Origin: a virus
Direction: 5' to 3' (one strand)
Virus record (IMG/VR): IMGVR_UViG_3300031566_000031
Location: 1-59,261 of that record
DNA: 59,261 nucleotides
The notes under the pieces are model-generated. The model was not told the DNA's origin, ran no database searches, and saw only the letters and a program-made list of their open reading frames with translations. How positions within the stretch are numbered: the stretch's first letter is position 1; every line of letters begins with the position of its first letter. Below, piece after piece: positions 1 through 13,000 of this stretch. The translations under genes and the position numbers were made by a program.

Positions 1-1008
1 ACCCCGATTGGCAAGGGCAAGGCCAAGACGACCAAGGGCAAGAGCGGGAAGGCTCATGTGGATGTGATGATGCCGGTGATCCCCATCTCCGATGGCGAAG
101 GTTACGAGCACTTTGGGTCGTTCCGATACGGGCGAGGGTTGACCGTGGAGAAGGGCGGGTCCTTTGATCGGATTTCGGCAGAGAACAACCCACTTGCTGG
201 CCTCACCGCGCCATCCGCCGAAGCCTTCCTGCAAGCGCTCACGTCGGTAACGAAGGCGACGCAGGCAAAGTCGGCCGAAGGCCAAGCTCTCAAGCAACAG
301 CTTGAAGCGGCCACCCAATCCTTGATCATGGCTCAGTTGGAGCAGGAAGATTTCGACACGGACCCCGCGACTGATGCCGCGGCTGACGATGCGATTCGAC
401 TCCGCGCGGATAGGCTTGCGAAATTGAAACTCGTGATCGCAGAGCTTGCCGCTTCCAACCCGGATGCGGTAGGTGAGCTTGCCGCTTCCGCCGGCATCGA
501 CCCCGACGTTCTGGTTCAAGATGCGACCGGAGAGGACGTGTCTCTTTTTGCGGCACGGTTCTCCAACTTCCCCGCGATCTTGACCACCGAAAGCAACTTT
601 TCCACGACGATCGTCAATGCCGCCTACAACCTCACCGACCTGTCGGCGCATCTTACCGACGAGGTGAATACCTCGTGCATCTGTCGGGGTTCCGACGCCT
701 CAGTGTTGTTGTCGGCTTACGGTCGGTCGGATTTCATCTCCTTGGACGGCATTGACCCGAAGGGCGACCCGGCTACCGCCTGGGTTTCCGAGGGTATTCT
801 AAGTCAGCTTCAGGATTTCCAATTCCAGAGGCAAGCGCTTCGGGGGCAGGTGCTTGAAACGGGAGGTTCCGATCTGTTCCAGAAATTCCGCAAGCTCAAG
901 GACATGCGCAACAACTTCAAGAACGCGGGCTCGCAGCTTCGCCAGCTTGGGAGTCAATTCAAACGCACCGCTCAGTCGATCGGTGACATTCAACTTGGAG
1001 GTGGGTAA
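1..1008 (+). CDS. Probable baseplate hub/structural protein, C-terminal part (5' truncated by window)
   Basis: The frame is open from the first base, so the real start lies upstream of the window. A GTG at 58 is the first start-like codon but is not a convincing start. The visible 335 residues begin with a Gly/Lys-rich stretch and then a segment with motif VMMPVIPISDGEGYEH..GSFRYGRGL. The rest is helical, with Ala/Gln/Leu-rich heptad-like stretches and two Cys (CIC) near residue 206 counted from the GTG. The stop overlaps the next start (TAATG at 1006-1010), so it is probably translated together with the spike gene. In contractile phages the gene before the spike usually encodes the hub (T4 gp27, P2 D). 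That position is the main basis for the call, because I cannot identify the fold from the sequence alone. It could instead be another tail-tip protein. Confidence 0.55.
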   Translation, partial: TPIGKGKAKTTKGKSGKAHVDVMMPVIPISDGEGYEHFGSFRYGRGLTVEKGGSFDRISAENNPLAGLTAPSAEAFLQALTSVTKATQAKSAEGQALKQQLEAATQSLIMAQLEQEDFDTDPATDAAADDAIRLRADRLAKLKLVIAELAASNPDAVGELAASAGIDPDVLVQDATGEDVSLFAARFSNFPAILTTESNFSTTIVNAAYNLTDLSAHLTDEVNTSCICRGSDASVLLSAYGRSDFISLDGIDPKGDPATAWVSEGILSQLQDFQFQRQALRGQVLETGGSDLFQKFRKLKDMRNNFKNAGSQLRQLGSQFKRTAQSIGDIQLGGG

Positions 1009-3467
1009 TGGGTAACGACAAATGGAAGGGCGATCCGTTTTCGGCTGTCTCCAACCTGCCGGCTGGGACAGTTTGGTCGGACACGCACGTCAAGCGAGAG
1101 CTTGACGAACGCTCACCAACCCGAGGGGCTCGACAATGGGCCTTGGGCATCGCTCGCGTTGCGCAGGTGGACTACAACCTCCACACCGTCTCGCTTCAGA
1201 TCTTGACGGGTGGGCTCAACACGGAGATCAAAGCCCCCATCCCGATCACGTATCCTGGCGGTGGGCCTCGTCACTTCCTCGGCGCGATGCCGACGGTTGG
1301 GGCCACCTGCGTCATCGGCTACCTGCCGACCCAACCGATGCGCAAGCCGGTGATCCTCTGCTGGGACATTGGCAACCCGTGGATGGGGCAAGACTGGATC
1401 CCAACGCAGGAACACCTGCCGACGGAATTCGACATGAACCCTCGGAAAGAGGCGGAGTATGAGGGACTCACGCATCGGACCCGCCACAAGCTCCGCCACA
1501 TGGTCCCCGGGAACATCGTGGCCTCCTCCGCCCAAGGTGCGGATCTGATCCTCGATGAGAGCGCGACGCTCATGGACCGCCGAGGCGATGAGATTCGCTT
1601 GCGCGATCAGGACTCCTCGATCGTGTTCCGGTCCCTCCAGCAGTTTCACGCCACAGGAGGCACCCGCTCGTATGTCGGCATGGTGCAGCGCGATGCGACC
1701 TTCTTGCTCAGCAACATGGTCAGCGATGGTCTGCTTTGGGACGGCCTGAATCAGACGGAGGACGGAGTGCCTCGTGGGCCCGGTGAGTTCGTGGACTCGG
1801 CCTCTCGTCCGGCTGGTGCGCTCAACCCTCACCGTGCCTTCTTCCGCACGGACCCCACCTTCCCCTTCGCGGACTCGTCACTATCGATCCAAGCGAGCGT
1901 TGACCCTTACGATTTTCTTCGCAAGGGCCTCTTCATCGGGGACAACGGGATCGTCCTCGACCCCTCGCTCACGATCCCTGACGCCGAGTACAACGGCAAA
2001 CCGATCTTTCGCGTGTCGGTGGACCCGAACGCGGACTCCCCTGACAGCCTGCCTGCCAACGCGACGATCCAGAACGGAGCGGAGAGCGAGACTCTCACCG
2101 AGCATCGGATCGAGGTCAACCACACCTGGGATGGCTCTCTCCCGGTCACGGAACAGACCGACGGCTTCGACGCCGACCGTCTGCCGACGAGCAACGGCGA
2201 GGAGAACGACGTGCTCGGCGGCGGGGACAAGCCCTTCATCGAGTGGGTGCTTGGGTCCTACGTGGGCAACGACCCCTATTCAGAGAAGGGGCGCAAGCTC
2301 TACGCCCAACCCATCGTCCCGCAGATCCTTGCCGACGATGGCAGCGTGTCCGCCGCGCTCATTTCCGGCGTCGGGCGCGACATGAATACTCACGCCGCGA
2401 CGATGTTCCGGTTGGAGCCGCCGCTGCGAACCGATTTCTCGCCAACGTGGCACTCGTTCACGAAGGACGGTCGGTTCAAGAGCTTCGTTTCCGGCCCGCG
2501 GGACCAGAACAGCATTGAGGTTTCGACGGCCGGAGGCATTCTCGTCAAAGCGGGTGGTGCCCTCGACCTCCGCACGGGCTCGCCGCTCAAGATCCAGGCC
2601 CCCTCGGGAGACGACGAGGAGAACATGGGCTTCTGCTTCGACTCGCCGACTGGGGCCATCTGCCTCACAGCGGGCGGAGCAACCACGAGGGGCAGCTTCA
2701 CGGCGCGGACCAACCCTGACGCCCTGGACGAGCTACAGCTTCCGGGGCTCATCCTAGAGGCCCCCACGTCGTCCGTGTGGGTGACGGCTGGGCGGACCAT
2801 AATGCTCGCTGCGGCTGACCAGATCCAGCTTGTGAACGCGAACGAGGTCAAGATCTCGCCGCGGAACAACGTCCAAATTCTCAGCGACAAGATCTCGCAG
2901 CAGTGCACGACTCTGGATCGGACCGTCACGGGTCAGGAAAGCACGTTCTACTCAGGGCCCAAGAATTTCCTGCCCACGAATCTCCCTCTCCGTCGCGTGA
3001 CGGTGGGTGGCACCCCGCTGACCGGGCATATTGGTGGCGACACCGACGTGTACAAGATGCTCCTCGGCAACCGTGTCGAGACCATCGTGATCGGAGGGCA
3101 CACGACCCGCGTGCTGGTCGGAAACATGGAGTATTCGACCGGCATCGGCACCCACACTGTCCGTACCGGGACAAATCAAACCATCCATGACCCGGTTGGG
3201 GGCATCACGTCTACGGCTACGACGGGTAGCATAACGATGACTGCGAACCTCGCCGCGACTGTTCGCGGAAACGCGGCTGTCACGATCAGTGCAGCCGGAC
3301 CTGCCGTGGTCAGCGGCAAACCCTCCGTCGTATTGGGCGGAGTTGGAAAGGTTGGGCAGATCCTTTCCAGTGTTGACCTCGACCCTCTTTCCGGCCTCCC
3401 TTACGCAGCCATCTTCGGCCCCGGCGCAGGCTCCACCGGACACCTCCTCGGACCCGCACTCCCGTAA
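1008..3467 (+). CDS. Baseplate central spike protein (gp5/gpV-like OB-fold plus beta-helix), 819 aa
   Basis: This is the likely membrane-puncturing spike at the centre of the baseplate. Residues about 40-125 resemble the N-terminal OB-fold of gp5/gpV proteins: alternating strands, then PGGGPRHFLGAMPTVG and VIGYLPTQ..KPVILCW. Residues about 170-210 carry the usual spike-neck pattern (G.DLILDESATLMDRRGDEIRL). The C-terminal 300 residues are short strand-turn repeats rich in Gly, Thr, Val and Ala, as expected for a trimeric beta-helix or needle. They end in a Gly-rich tip with GPAVVSGKPSVVLGG. I see no lysozyme domain such as T4 gp5 carries. At 819 aa it is much longer than P2 V (about 210 aa), with a large central beta-rich insertion. 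The start overlaps the stop of the upstream gene by one base. The spike role is well supported; the central part is unassigned. Confidence 0.82.
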   Translation: MGNDKWKGDPFSAVSNLPAGTVWSDTHVKRELDERSPTRGARQWALGIARVAQVDYNLHTVSLQILTGGLNTEIKAPIPITYPGGGPRHFLGAMPTVGATCVIGYLPTQPMRKPVILCWDIGNPWMGQDWIPTQEHLPTEFDMNPRKEAEYEGLTHRTRHKLRHMVPGNIVASSAQGADLILDESATLMDRRGDEIRLRDQDSSIVFRSLQQFHATGGTRSYVGMVQRDATFLLSNMVSDGLLWDGLNQTEDGVPRGPGEFVDSASRPAGALNPHRAFFRTDPTFPFADSSLSIQASVDPYDFLRKGLFIGDNGIVLDPSLTIPDAEYNGKPIFRVSVDPNADSPDSLPANATIQNGAESETLTEHRIEVNHTWDGSLPVTEQTDGFDADRLPTSNGEENDVLGGGDKPFIEWVLGSYVGNDPYSEKGRKLYAQPIVPQILADDGSVSAALISGVGRDMNTHAATMFRLEPPLRTDFSPTWHSFTKDGRFKSFVSGPRDQNSIEVSTAGGILVKAGGALDLRTGSPLKIQAPSGDDEENMGFCFDSPTGAICLTAGGATTRGSFTARTNPDALDELQLPGLILEAPTSSVWVTAGRTIMLAAADQIQLVNANEVKISPRNNVQILSDKISQQCTTLDRTVTGQESTFYSGPKNFLPTNLPLRRVTVGGTPLTGHIGGDTDVYKMLLGNRVETIVIGGHTTRVLVGNMEYSTGIGTHTVRTGTNQTIHDPVGGITSTATTGSITMTANLAATVRGNAAVTISAAGPAVVSGKPSVVLGGVGKVGQILSSVDLDPLSGLPYAAIFGPGAGSTGHLLGPALP

Positions 3468-4060
3468 TGGCACTCTCCGCCGCACTTCTGATTGGCGCGC
3501 TCAACGGCGCAGGGCAGGCATTCATGCCGGGCTCGACGCAATTTCCGAAGATCGCCACCGCGGTGGGAACGGCGGTCAAGAAATGGATTTCGACTGTGAC
3601 CGTTCAGGGGATCACGGCGGGGCAGGCTGGAGCGGGCACCGTCCAGGGCAAGATGATCTTCGTCCCCGCCCAACAGGTACTCGGCGGGCTGTCTTCCGCA
3701 GGCTTTGTCGGGCCGACCGCTCCCAAAATGGGTGCCGCGGTTCAATCAGCGATGGATGGCTACGTCAGCGCTTCGACACAGTATGCCGGGGTTTCGGCCG
3801 GGGTCGCCACGGGCACAGACGTGAGCAAGGTGTCCAAGGCCACCCCCGGAGCGATTGCTGTCCCCGGCACACTCGCCTTCTACATTTACACCTCTCTCAC
3901 AGCACAAGCTGTGACTGGCCCTAAGACGCCCCTTCTCGCCCAAGGGCTTGCCAACGGAATTGCACTTTTCGTTGCCACTGGCACAGGAGTCGGCGGTGTC
4001 GTTCCTGTAACCCCCGCTCCCGCCCCCGCTGCGGGCACCTCCATCTCTGCGATGTTCTGA
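3467..4060 (+). CDS. Small Gly/Ala-rich hydrophobic virion protein, 197 aa
   Basis: The protein is composed almost entirely of small and hydrophobic residues. It has several hydrophobic helical stretches (residues about 1-18, 75-105, 135-175) separated by GTG/GAG turns, including GVSAGVATGTDVSKV and ATGTGVGGVV, and a Pro/Ala-rich tail (PVTPAPAPAAGTS). It has no signal peptide. The ATG at 3467 overlaps the last base of the spike stop codon, which suggests coupled translation with the spike gene. I recall proteins of similar size and composition next to spike genes in other large myoviruses, but I cannot name a family with certainty. A role at the tail tip, for example binding the spike or inserting in a membrane, is an inference from position and composition. 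Confidence 0.7.
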   Translation: MALSAALLIGALNGAGQAFMPGSTQFPKIATAVGTAVKKWISTVTVQGITAGQAGAGTVQGKMIFVPAQQVLGGLSSAGFVGPTAPKMGAAVQSAMDGYVSASTQYAGVSAGVATGTDVSKVSKATPGAIAVPGTLAFYIYTSLTAQAVTGPKTPLLAQGLANGIALFVATGTGVGGVVPVTPAPAPAAGTSISAMF

Positions 4061-4061
4061 C

Positions 4062-7000
4062 ATGGGTTTTGATCTCTCAGGCTTTGTTCTTCGACCGATC
4101 CGTACTGCGCCAGCCAACGCGCTGACGACGGACGAGGCGGTCAATGGTGTGGCAACAGATTTCAAGCCGCTCCCCGAGGACTACACCATTCAGTCGAATG
4201 TGCCCGACCTCGTGGATGTGGCAGCGGAGCAGTACCGCGCCTCGACCCTGTATCGCACTGAAGATGGGCAGACCGAGTACATCCTTTGGGCCGCCAATAC
4301 ATCGAACACCTACGTCCGAGAGGGCCTCGCCGTTGAGGTAGGGAACCCCGAGAGCCAAGATGCGGCCGGCTCCAAAGTGGTGGTCGTGCTCTCGGGTTCC
4401 GAGAGCGTCTATGACGACAATGCGGGCGAGCCTGTCGTCCGTGAGGACGGGTCGATCCGATTCTCCGTCCGAGACGTGGCGGGTCAGAGTGTCTCGTCGG
4501 TCAGCAGTATCCTTGTCCGTCGAGGCGATGACGGGAGCGAGATCAGTTTCACGTCGAACGATCTGTCGTTCAACCCTACAACGGGCATCGCTGCGCTCAC
4601 CAACTCCACGAAGATCGGGCAGGCGGTGGCGAGCGCCGTCTCCCTTTCGGGCGGCATCTCCAAGCTGCGCGGGGACAAGATCACGGTGGTCTACTACACC
4701 TTGGCCTCCGTGCGTTTCTGGTGGTCGAGGAACGACCGCTACGAGACCCGGTTCCAATGGGATGGTCTGAACGAGCGATGGGCACCGCTTCGCGGCGGGG
4801 CACCTCGCAACCTTGGACGGCTCCTGCCCGATAGTGCCTACGTCCTGAGCCCGAATCCGAACGCCCAGATCGGATCCTACCTGACGGGCAACAGCGATGA
4901 CCCCGACGACTATTGCATGGTGCGTCTTGGAGTGCGGCCGGACGCCGCCTCCGTGCCCGTCGCCGAGCCTGTTGCGCCCTCCGGCTTCGGCGGGATTCTC
5001 GTGGTCACGGACGAGGAAGCCGAAGAGGAGTACGATTTCCTGACCCTCGCCCCAACGGCCTCCGCAGTCATGGGGCAGGCGACCGGCACACTCCAGTGGA
5101 ACCCGGCCTTCTTGGACGAGTACGCGGGGCAGGTCGTTTGGTACAGCTACCGCTCGTTCGGCACGGCGAACGAGTCTGTTTCGCTTGGGGGACTGGAGGG
5201 CGCCGACCTGGAGCCGCTGTTCCTCGCGCCGATCCCCGCTCCGACCGAGTACCCCTTCATCCGTATCGGCAACCGCAACCCCCTGGAAGCGGTGTTGGTT
5301 GACACCGACGCCCTGTTGTTCGTGAAGACGATCGAAGAAGGGCAAGTGGGCTTGTCGCTCTCGACTGGTCGTCTGAAGTTCAGCGCCGCGGACATTGCGA
5401 AATCGGACCCGGAGAGCGCCACGTTCAACGCCTCCTACTTGGGCTCTGTCGTGTTCTACACAGGCATCGCCATGACCCCGGTGCCCGTCGAAATGCGCGC
5501 TCCAGTGCGTCTCGTGGGCTCCTCGGGCACACCCTCGGACGTGTCGGAGGACAAGAAGCAAATCCTCTACGTCCCCGACGCCATTCCCCTCCCCTCGCCG
5601 GGGATCTCGGGGGTTCAACACATCCCTGACCGCACGGGCGGCATCCCCGATCCGAGCATCGACCCGAGCATCCGCGCTAATGGGTCGAACCTCATCCGTG
5701 AGGTGCGGGGCGATTGGGATCTGATCCTGTTCTCTGACGACGGGCGGGTGTTTCGTCGCGTCATTGTCGTTGACGACGACGAGGAAATCCCTCGCTTCCC
5801 CTTCCGACGAGCGAAGGGCGACGCCTACCTCAACCTCAATCTCGGCTCCGGCGGCTCTGCCGTCAAGATCGGCAAGGACGACCGCAAGCGATTCCAAGGC
5901 CAGAAGCTCTGGTTCCGGCAGTCCGCGGTTCAACCGGCCGTGTATGCACCCGACGCCCGCATTTACTCCCGTGTTCGGGACAACGTGACCCTCCTTGGCA
6001 CCGAGACCTTCCGCTTCGCGGTCAACGGCACTGAGTACGCGTGGGACGCTGCTTCGGATTTCGGAGGGGTCGCAACCTCGGCCGGGGGCACCTTTACCGT
6101 TGCCGAAATCGCCACGTCCCTCGCTGCTGCTTCGGACCCCGATGTGATCAAGGTGCGTGCGGCTCGGCTCGTGATCCAGAGCCCCGATGTGATCAACGGC
6201 GCCCATGTCGGGTCGGTTGAGATCGGATTCGGCCCCGACAGCGCCGAGACTCCGGTGGACCCCACCGGCACCTCAGCGTTGGGCTTCCTCCCAGCGTGGC
6301 GTGTCGTTGTGGACCTTCAGGACCCCTCCAATGACCGCCGCTGGCTCCCCGACTCGGGGATCCATGTCGGCATCCGGCGGAGTCCTTTGAATCTCGATGG
6401 TACGCAGGACATTCCTGACGTGAAGCACCGGGCCGCGATCTCGGATGTTCCACTGTCCGAGGACATTCCCGGCAACACGGTTGTCCTTCTCGACAAGATT
6501 CCGCTGGAGGACGAGCCCGGCTACGACGAGGACGTGTTCTTCCGCCTGGAGGCTGGACTGTCTCAGAAGAATCTTGAGCACTACGACGAGGTGCTTCACG
6601 AGTTTGGGTTGGGCCGCTTCATGTGGATCGACCAAGAGACCACCTTCCAATTGATCGAGCAGCCGGTCTTGGACCTGAACCTCGGCAAGCAGAGTGTCGT
6701 CCCCGACTCCTTCCGCCTTCCCGGTAAGGGCTTGTTTGTCTCCGCCTTTGGCGGACCCTTTGAACAACAAGCGCTTGGCACCGACTTCCTGCTCCCCTTT
6801 GCCGGGGCTCCAGGTTCCGCGAAGCTGATCGAGGTCATCAGTGGTCGCTCGACTCTCGGCGCGCTCGGGCAATTCACCGCCGGTCTCACGACCTTCCGTG
6901 ACCCGGGGGCTGACACCGATTTCGTTGCTCTCGGGGCGGGCGTTGGCTACCAACTGAAGATCACGACCGGGGACGCGCAAGGCACGTACATCGTGACGGC

Positions 7001-10000
7001 CGCGCCCACGGATCCGAAGGAGCTACAGATCACACCTGCCTTCCCGCGGACGGGCAACCGCGAGTCTTGGGAGCTTTACGAGGGTGTAGACAAGGAGACG
7101 AACGACCTATCGATCGTCGCCAGCGAGATCTTCACCGAATTCAATCATCTGCCGGAGGAGCCTTTCAAGATTCGTGTGCTCTCTCCACTCGGACCTCTTC
7201 CCGCCGATGCTGCGTCTCAGGACGCCGGCCGTCTTGTTGGCGTGTTTGGCGATGCACTCGCCAATTCCCGTCCGATCAGTATCCGATTCGGACTCCCTCC
7301 GGGGAGCCCCGAGGCTTCACTTGTGAGGTTGGGCCAGGAGTTCCTCGGTTCCCTTCAAAATGCGTTGGTCGTGCCGACCCCGACTGACGAGCGCTTCGTG
7401 AACGAGTCCTTCTCGATCAGGGTGGGGACCAAGACCTACACGTTTGCCGATGGCAACATCGTGAAAGTGCCCGGCGTGCTCACCATAGGGCTCGCGGGGG
7501 ACATTATCGAGGTGCAGGACATTTCGGGCATCTTGAATTTCGGATCCGAGGTGTTCACCCAGTTCCAAGGCGCCGACGTGTACTACGTCGAGGGGTTCTC
7601 CGACCCCGACCTTGCCCCCACCGACCTCCCTCCGGGCACGGTCGAATACCGTGCGGATGATGGTGTGTTGAACTTCAACGGCACCGACCTTGCGACCTAC
7701 GCAGGGATGGAGACCCACCTTGTCGAGCAGATGGTCACGGAGGCCGGGCTCGACGTGGCCCTCAACCCGCTCAATGGCTCTTTCCTATTCACGAAGCCGC
7801 TCCGTGAGCAGCAGATCGTGGAGGTCGAGTATTTTCAGGCAGCGCAAGGCACAGGTGAGCAGCTTCTTGTCCCTGACCCGAATTTCATCGCTCTCCAGGC
7901 AGGCGACGAGGCCCCTCTCGTCCCGGTCGAGGTGGTTGAGGTACTTCCCCTGTTCGTGCGGCAAGAGGTCGCTACGAAGCCGGAGGTTCCGCCAAACTCC
8001 ATCGTCCCGCAGGATTTCAAGAGGGTGTGGCGGTTCAACCCCACCGAACGCACTGTCCGCGACGATATTGAGCCGCAGGTCTACATCAACAACAACCTGT
8101 GCAACGTGGGAGGCTCCGCGTCTCCCGTCTGCACCTTCGACTACGTGAACAGCCGCATCCTGTTCCAAGAGACACAGCCCGATGACGCTGACGTTCTGAT
8201 CACCTACTCGGTGAACGAGGCTTTTGGTGGTGAGGCTTCGTACACCGTCTCGACCTTCCCGGTGTACCGGCCCCCATTCTTCATCGAAGCGAACAAGACC
8301 GAATTCGTCTTGGAGTCCGACCGCACCGACGATGTGGTGCCCGGCAAGATCATGCGGGTCGGGGCTGCCCCGCTCTACATTACGGGTTCGACCTTCGACG
8401 GCGAAAACACCACCGTTGAATTCTTCCCCGAGACTGAAACCGAGATCGGTAGCCGCGCCCCCGGCAACGACACGCTGTCGCTGCTGTCGGACAGGCCCAT
8501 CGTCAAGGCCCACAACCCTGCGGCCGGCGACGGTTACTGGCGTGTGATCGACGTGCCTTACGAGCCCGTGAACAAGGGCTTCACCTCGATCACCTTCTCA
8601 GGTGATCTTACGGCGCTCGCGGTCCCGGGCTATCTGCTGGAGATGGCGGGATATCCCTTCATCGTCTCCGGGTCGAGTCTCACGGAAGATGGTCTGCGGA
8701 CCGTCATCAATATGACGACGCCTTCTCCAACCGGGTTCTTCTCCGGTCAGGACGAGGCACGTCTTTCGATCCGTCCCGTGTACCCCCCGAGCCCGGCCCT
8801 CTTCGTCGGAGTGGGCGCGGTCCTTCCTGAAGAGGAGTTTGAGGCGGTTCTATTTGGGGAGAAGGATACGGAAGGCAACGACGCTCCTGGTCGCACCCTT
8901 CGACTCACCCTCGACTACGCCCTCGACTTCAACACGGGGGCTATTGAGTTCCTCGCGCCGACGCAGGCTCCTCTTGGGCCGCTTCAGACGCTCTATTTTA
9001 GGCGTACTCAGGTCGATGTGTTGGCGCCTTTCATCGCGGACAACGCCATCGTTAACCCGCGATTCCTCGCACGCTTCGTCCACGCTATCGCCCCCTCTGA
9101 GGACAATGGGCTTCGCGGCAAGATCCTCCGCGCGAGCTATACCTACTCGGCCCCCGACACCTTCTACTGGCGCACCCTGCCTTTGACGGACTACATGGGT
9201 GAGATCGCCTCCGAAATCTCGGCGGATGTGGCGAACCAGCTTCCGAGCAACGGGGCCTCGCCGTCCATCCCGCCCGCGATCCGAAACGAGACCCAGGGAA
9301 CACTTGGGCTTCGTGCGCAGATCGAGAGCCTCTACGATGAGGACCGGGCCGCTCGCGTCTTCATCGACTTTTACAACAACGTCGTGCTGGCCTTTGAGCA
9401 GGTACAGGAGACGATCAGCGGCGGGATCATTGGCGACCGCGACGGCAAATTCAAGTTCTTCGTTGGTCGTGGGATCAACATTCCGCCACCCGGCTACGAG
9501 GATGCCATCTCGGGGCGGGTGAATACGCGGAACATTTTCAGCGAGCTTTTCTTCGCCTACAACCACAAGCTGATCTTCTTGACCCGCGACCCCCTGGTCG
9601 AGCCTGACTCCGCCTCGTTGAACGTGGACAAGATCGAAGGTCGTTTCATGGACCCCGATTTCTTGGGGGAGCTTGCTCGCCAACAACGGGAGTTCGCTCA
9701 GAACGACATTGACGATCTGGTACTGGTCAAGCGGAATCGGATCCGCATCGTCAGCCTGATCCCCTTCCGTATCGAGGCGACAGGACGGTACGAGCGGCTC
9801 GGAGACCCCAACCGTTTCTCCCGTCTGTTCCCGCAACGCGCCGAAGCCTTCTTCTTGACCGCACCGGGCATCGGCTCGGACCTGGATGCCACCCCGGTTG
9901 AACCCGGCGTCTACGCCTTCCGTAAGCGCGTGAGCCGTCTGTCTTTCAAGGGTGGCCTTCAGTTGCCCAAGCGTGCGTCCACGTTCCGCAAGACGATTGC

Positions 10001-13000
10001 CGAGGTATCCAACCCGGTCCTCGGCTCCCTGGAGGGCATCAGTCGCTTTACGCTCCGTGAGCGGCTCCCCCGAGCCCGTGTGTTCCGTTACTCGGAGACA
10101 GGCTTCCCTGAGCTTGACGATGACCTCAACGCGGCCGGGTTTGACAACTTCACGGACAACCCTCGACCGGCGGTCATCGCTTCCATCCTTCCGCTCCACG
10201 AATTCCCTCTGCGCGCAGATGGGATGCCTGATATCAAACAACTGATCGCACAGGGGGGTGGTCTTCCCGACCTCACGACTGGCGACGCGGACCTAGTGAC
10301 GCCCCCCTTTGAGGGCATCGTGACGGACAATGGCAGCTATCCGATGCTCGCCTTCGGCCGTCCGAACGGGGACATTATTGACGTTGGGATCACGGATACC
10401 CTCGACATAGCGTTCTTGACCTTCTCGTCCCCCGTGTTCAAGAAAATGTTCGTGGGCGAGGTCATGCTGGGGTGTGTGATCACCTTCTCGGATGACAAGG
10501 GCGAGGTGGTCACGGAGGCCGGCGACGTGATTCAGCTTGGCGAGGAGCCCGAGGACGGGGAACCGCTCGTTCTCTCTCGCGGGGACACCATCTTCGTCAC
10601 TCCGCCTGACGTGGACCTGGAGCCTGCGGACCCGCCAGACAACGAGACGACGGCTGTGAGCGCGGAGGGGTTGCCCGGCTACCGTATTGGCTTCGACGTG
10701 AAGCTCGATCGCGGCGATGGGGAGGTCGTGGACATTACCTTCCCATCCTTCAAGGACCCGAGCATCTTCGGGCTCAAGGAAATGTTCGGCCAGAAACCGC
10801 CGAAGCCTCTCGACCACATGGAGGCGGATGTGTCGTTCCGCAACTCCCTCGTTTCTCCAGCACCGCTCCCCGCGCTCTTGGGCCAGCCGCTCAACGACTC
10901 GGGCGACTACACCTTGCCGTACCTCGTCGCAGGCAACACTGAGATCGACCGGCTCGGTGAAGTCGCCAGGGCGTTTGATCTTCTTCTCGCGCTCGATACC
11001 CCGAACCCTTCAGCGGTGTACCCCGATGAGGTTCTTGGGAACGATGGCGCGGTGATCGGCACCTACGTCGATGGGGGCCTCCAGGCGGGCGCTTTGATCA
11101 CGACACAGGACGCGACCCCGGTGCTTACGGCAGGAGGGGCCTACACCCCGCACTCCGGCATTGGCGACGTAGAGAGCTTCGATTTCCTATTCATCCAGAC
11201 CGGACAGGCTGGGATCCTGCCGGACGCCCAGGGGATGCTGTCGGTTGGGTCGGTCGAAAGCGACGGCGTGACGAGTGTGATCGAGCCTCCCCGGTTTGTT
11301 ACTCCGACCGGACCGGCCACACGGTTCCGCTACGTTTTCAACAACGCGCTCTCGTACATTCTCCAGCCGGCCACTCCCGCCCCTCCTGGCATGAGGGTCC
11401 AGCGAATCGGCACGGACACCATTTTCGACTGCACCTCGATCTCTCCGGGGTTCCTCGTGTTCAACGATGGCACCGCACCTCCCTCCGTGACAGGCGGGCT
11501 CAACGACATTATCAATCCCCCTGACGCCGGCTTTGCGTACCCCGCTAACGGCAACGTGATCCGCATCCATCTGTGGACCGCAGACGACGGAGTGAACCCG
11601 GTCACGTTCCTCCAGACGATCACGATTGCGATGAACGGCGCCCTCGCCCCCACCGTGGACGGCGACCTGGGCACTCCTGTTATCGGGCCTGGAGGCGTAA
11701 CCTTCGACCAACAGGTGCTCACCATCGACTCGGCTGCTTTCGTCACGCTGGGTGCTGGCGGCCTTCCTCTTGACCCGACCAACCCCCCGTACACCGTGCC
11801 GCTTTGGTTCACCATCGACGTGGACACGAGTGCGGCTGGCGGTGCCGGCGTGGGGGGTGCTTCCTTCACTGGGCACATTGACAGGGATCGGTTGAGCTTT
11901 GTCGAGAGCTACGATCTACGCTCCGTTCGGAGCCGTAACGATGGTCCCGTGGATGCCGTTTCGGTCGTCAGCGAGCTTTCGGTAACGGCCGTCTCGGGGC
12001 CCGGCGGCGCCGAAGACATCACTGTGAATGCTCCTGTGGAGGTGAATGGTGGTGCACCCTTCACTTGGAATGACCGAGCCAATATCTTCCCGTTCACCGG
12101 GGGAGAATTCGACTTCACCTTGGGCGAGGGACGCATCAAGGTCATGGCCTTTGAGGGACATGGCAACGTCGAGATCGAAGCCGCCGAACCCCTCATTTTC
12201 TCAGCGCTGCCCTCCAGTCTCTCCGACGAGAACGGTGTGATCGCAACGGGTAGCGGGTTGTGCGAAGGAGGTCTCACGGATTTCGACAACCGCCTCCAAA
12301 CGAGCATCGTGGGGATCACCGGAGGAAGTCTGGATAACGTCGAACCGGGGGACGTTTGCCATATCACCCGTGCAGCGGACCCTTCGGCACACGCCACGGC
12401 GAAGGCCGGCACGTATCTCGTCAAGCACGCGATCCAGCCCGACCCTGCATCGTCTCTGAAAGAGTTCGCGTTCAGGGCCAAGACTCTGCCGATGAATTCG
12501 ACGGCGAGCTTCATCGCCTTCACCTTCCCGAAGATCACTGAATTCCAAGCACTTGCTTTCAAGATCTTCGTGGACGTGGCGGAGCTTTCCAATGGGGATC
12601 CCATGTGGCTACCCCCCGCAGCCGGCACGCGCATTTACGTGCTCCCCGACCTCGGGGATATCACGAAGGTCATCTCCGTCGAGTACACCTTCTACGATGC
12701 CGCCGCTGGCGAGTTCCACTTTGACCCCTTGACGATCGAGGATGCGGACGGCGGCGGACTCGGCATCGCGGACCTGCTCAACGCAGCGCAGGTGGGGGCG
12801 TACGTCTCTGGCTTCTCCTTCGCTGAAGTCCGCCCCGACCGCGGGACCGGCCAGCCTCGGAACCTTGTGGGCTGGAGGCAGCAAGGGGCTGTCCCGTCTC
12901 ACGCTGCCTATGGTTTCAAGTTCGTCTCCCTCTTCAACCCGAAGCTGGATCCGCCGGCCATCTCTGGAGAATTCCCAGGCGGAACCAAGACGTTTGATTT

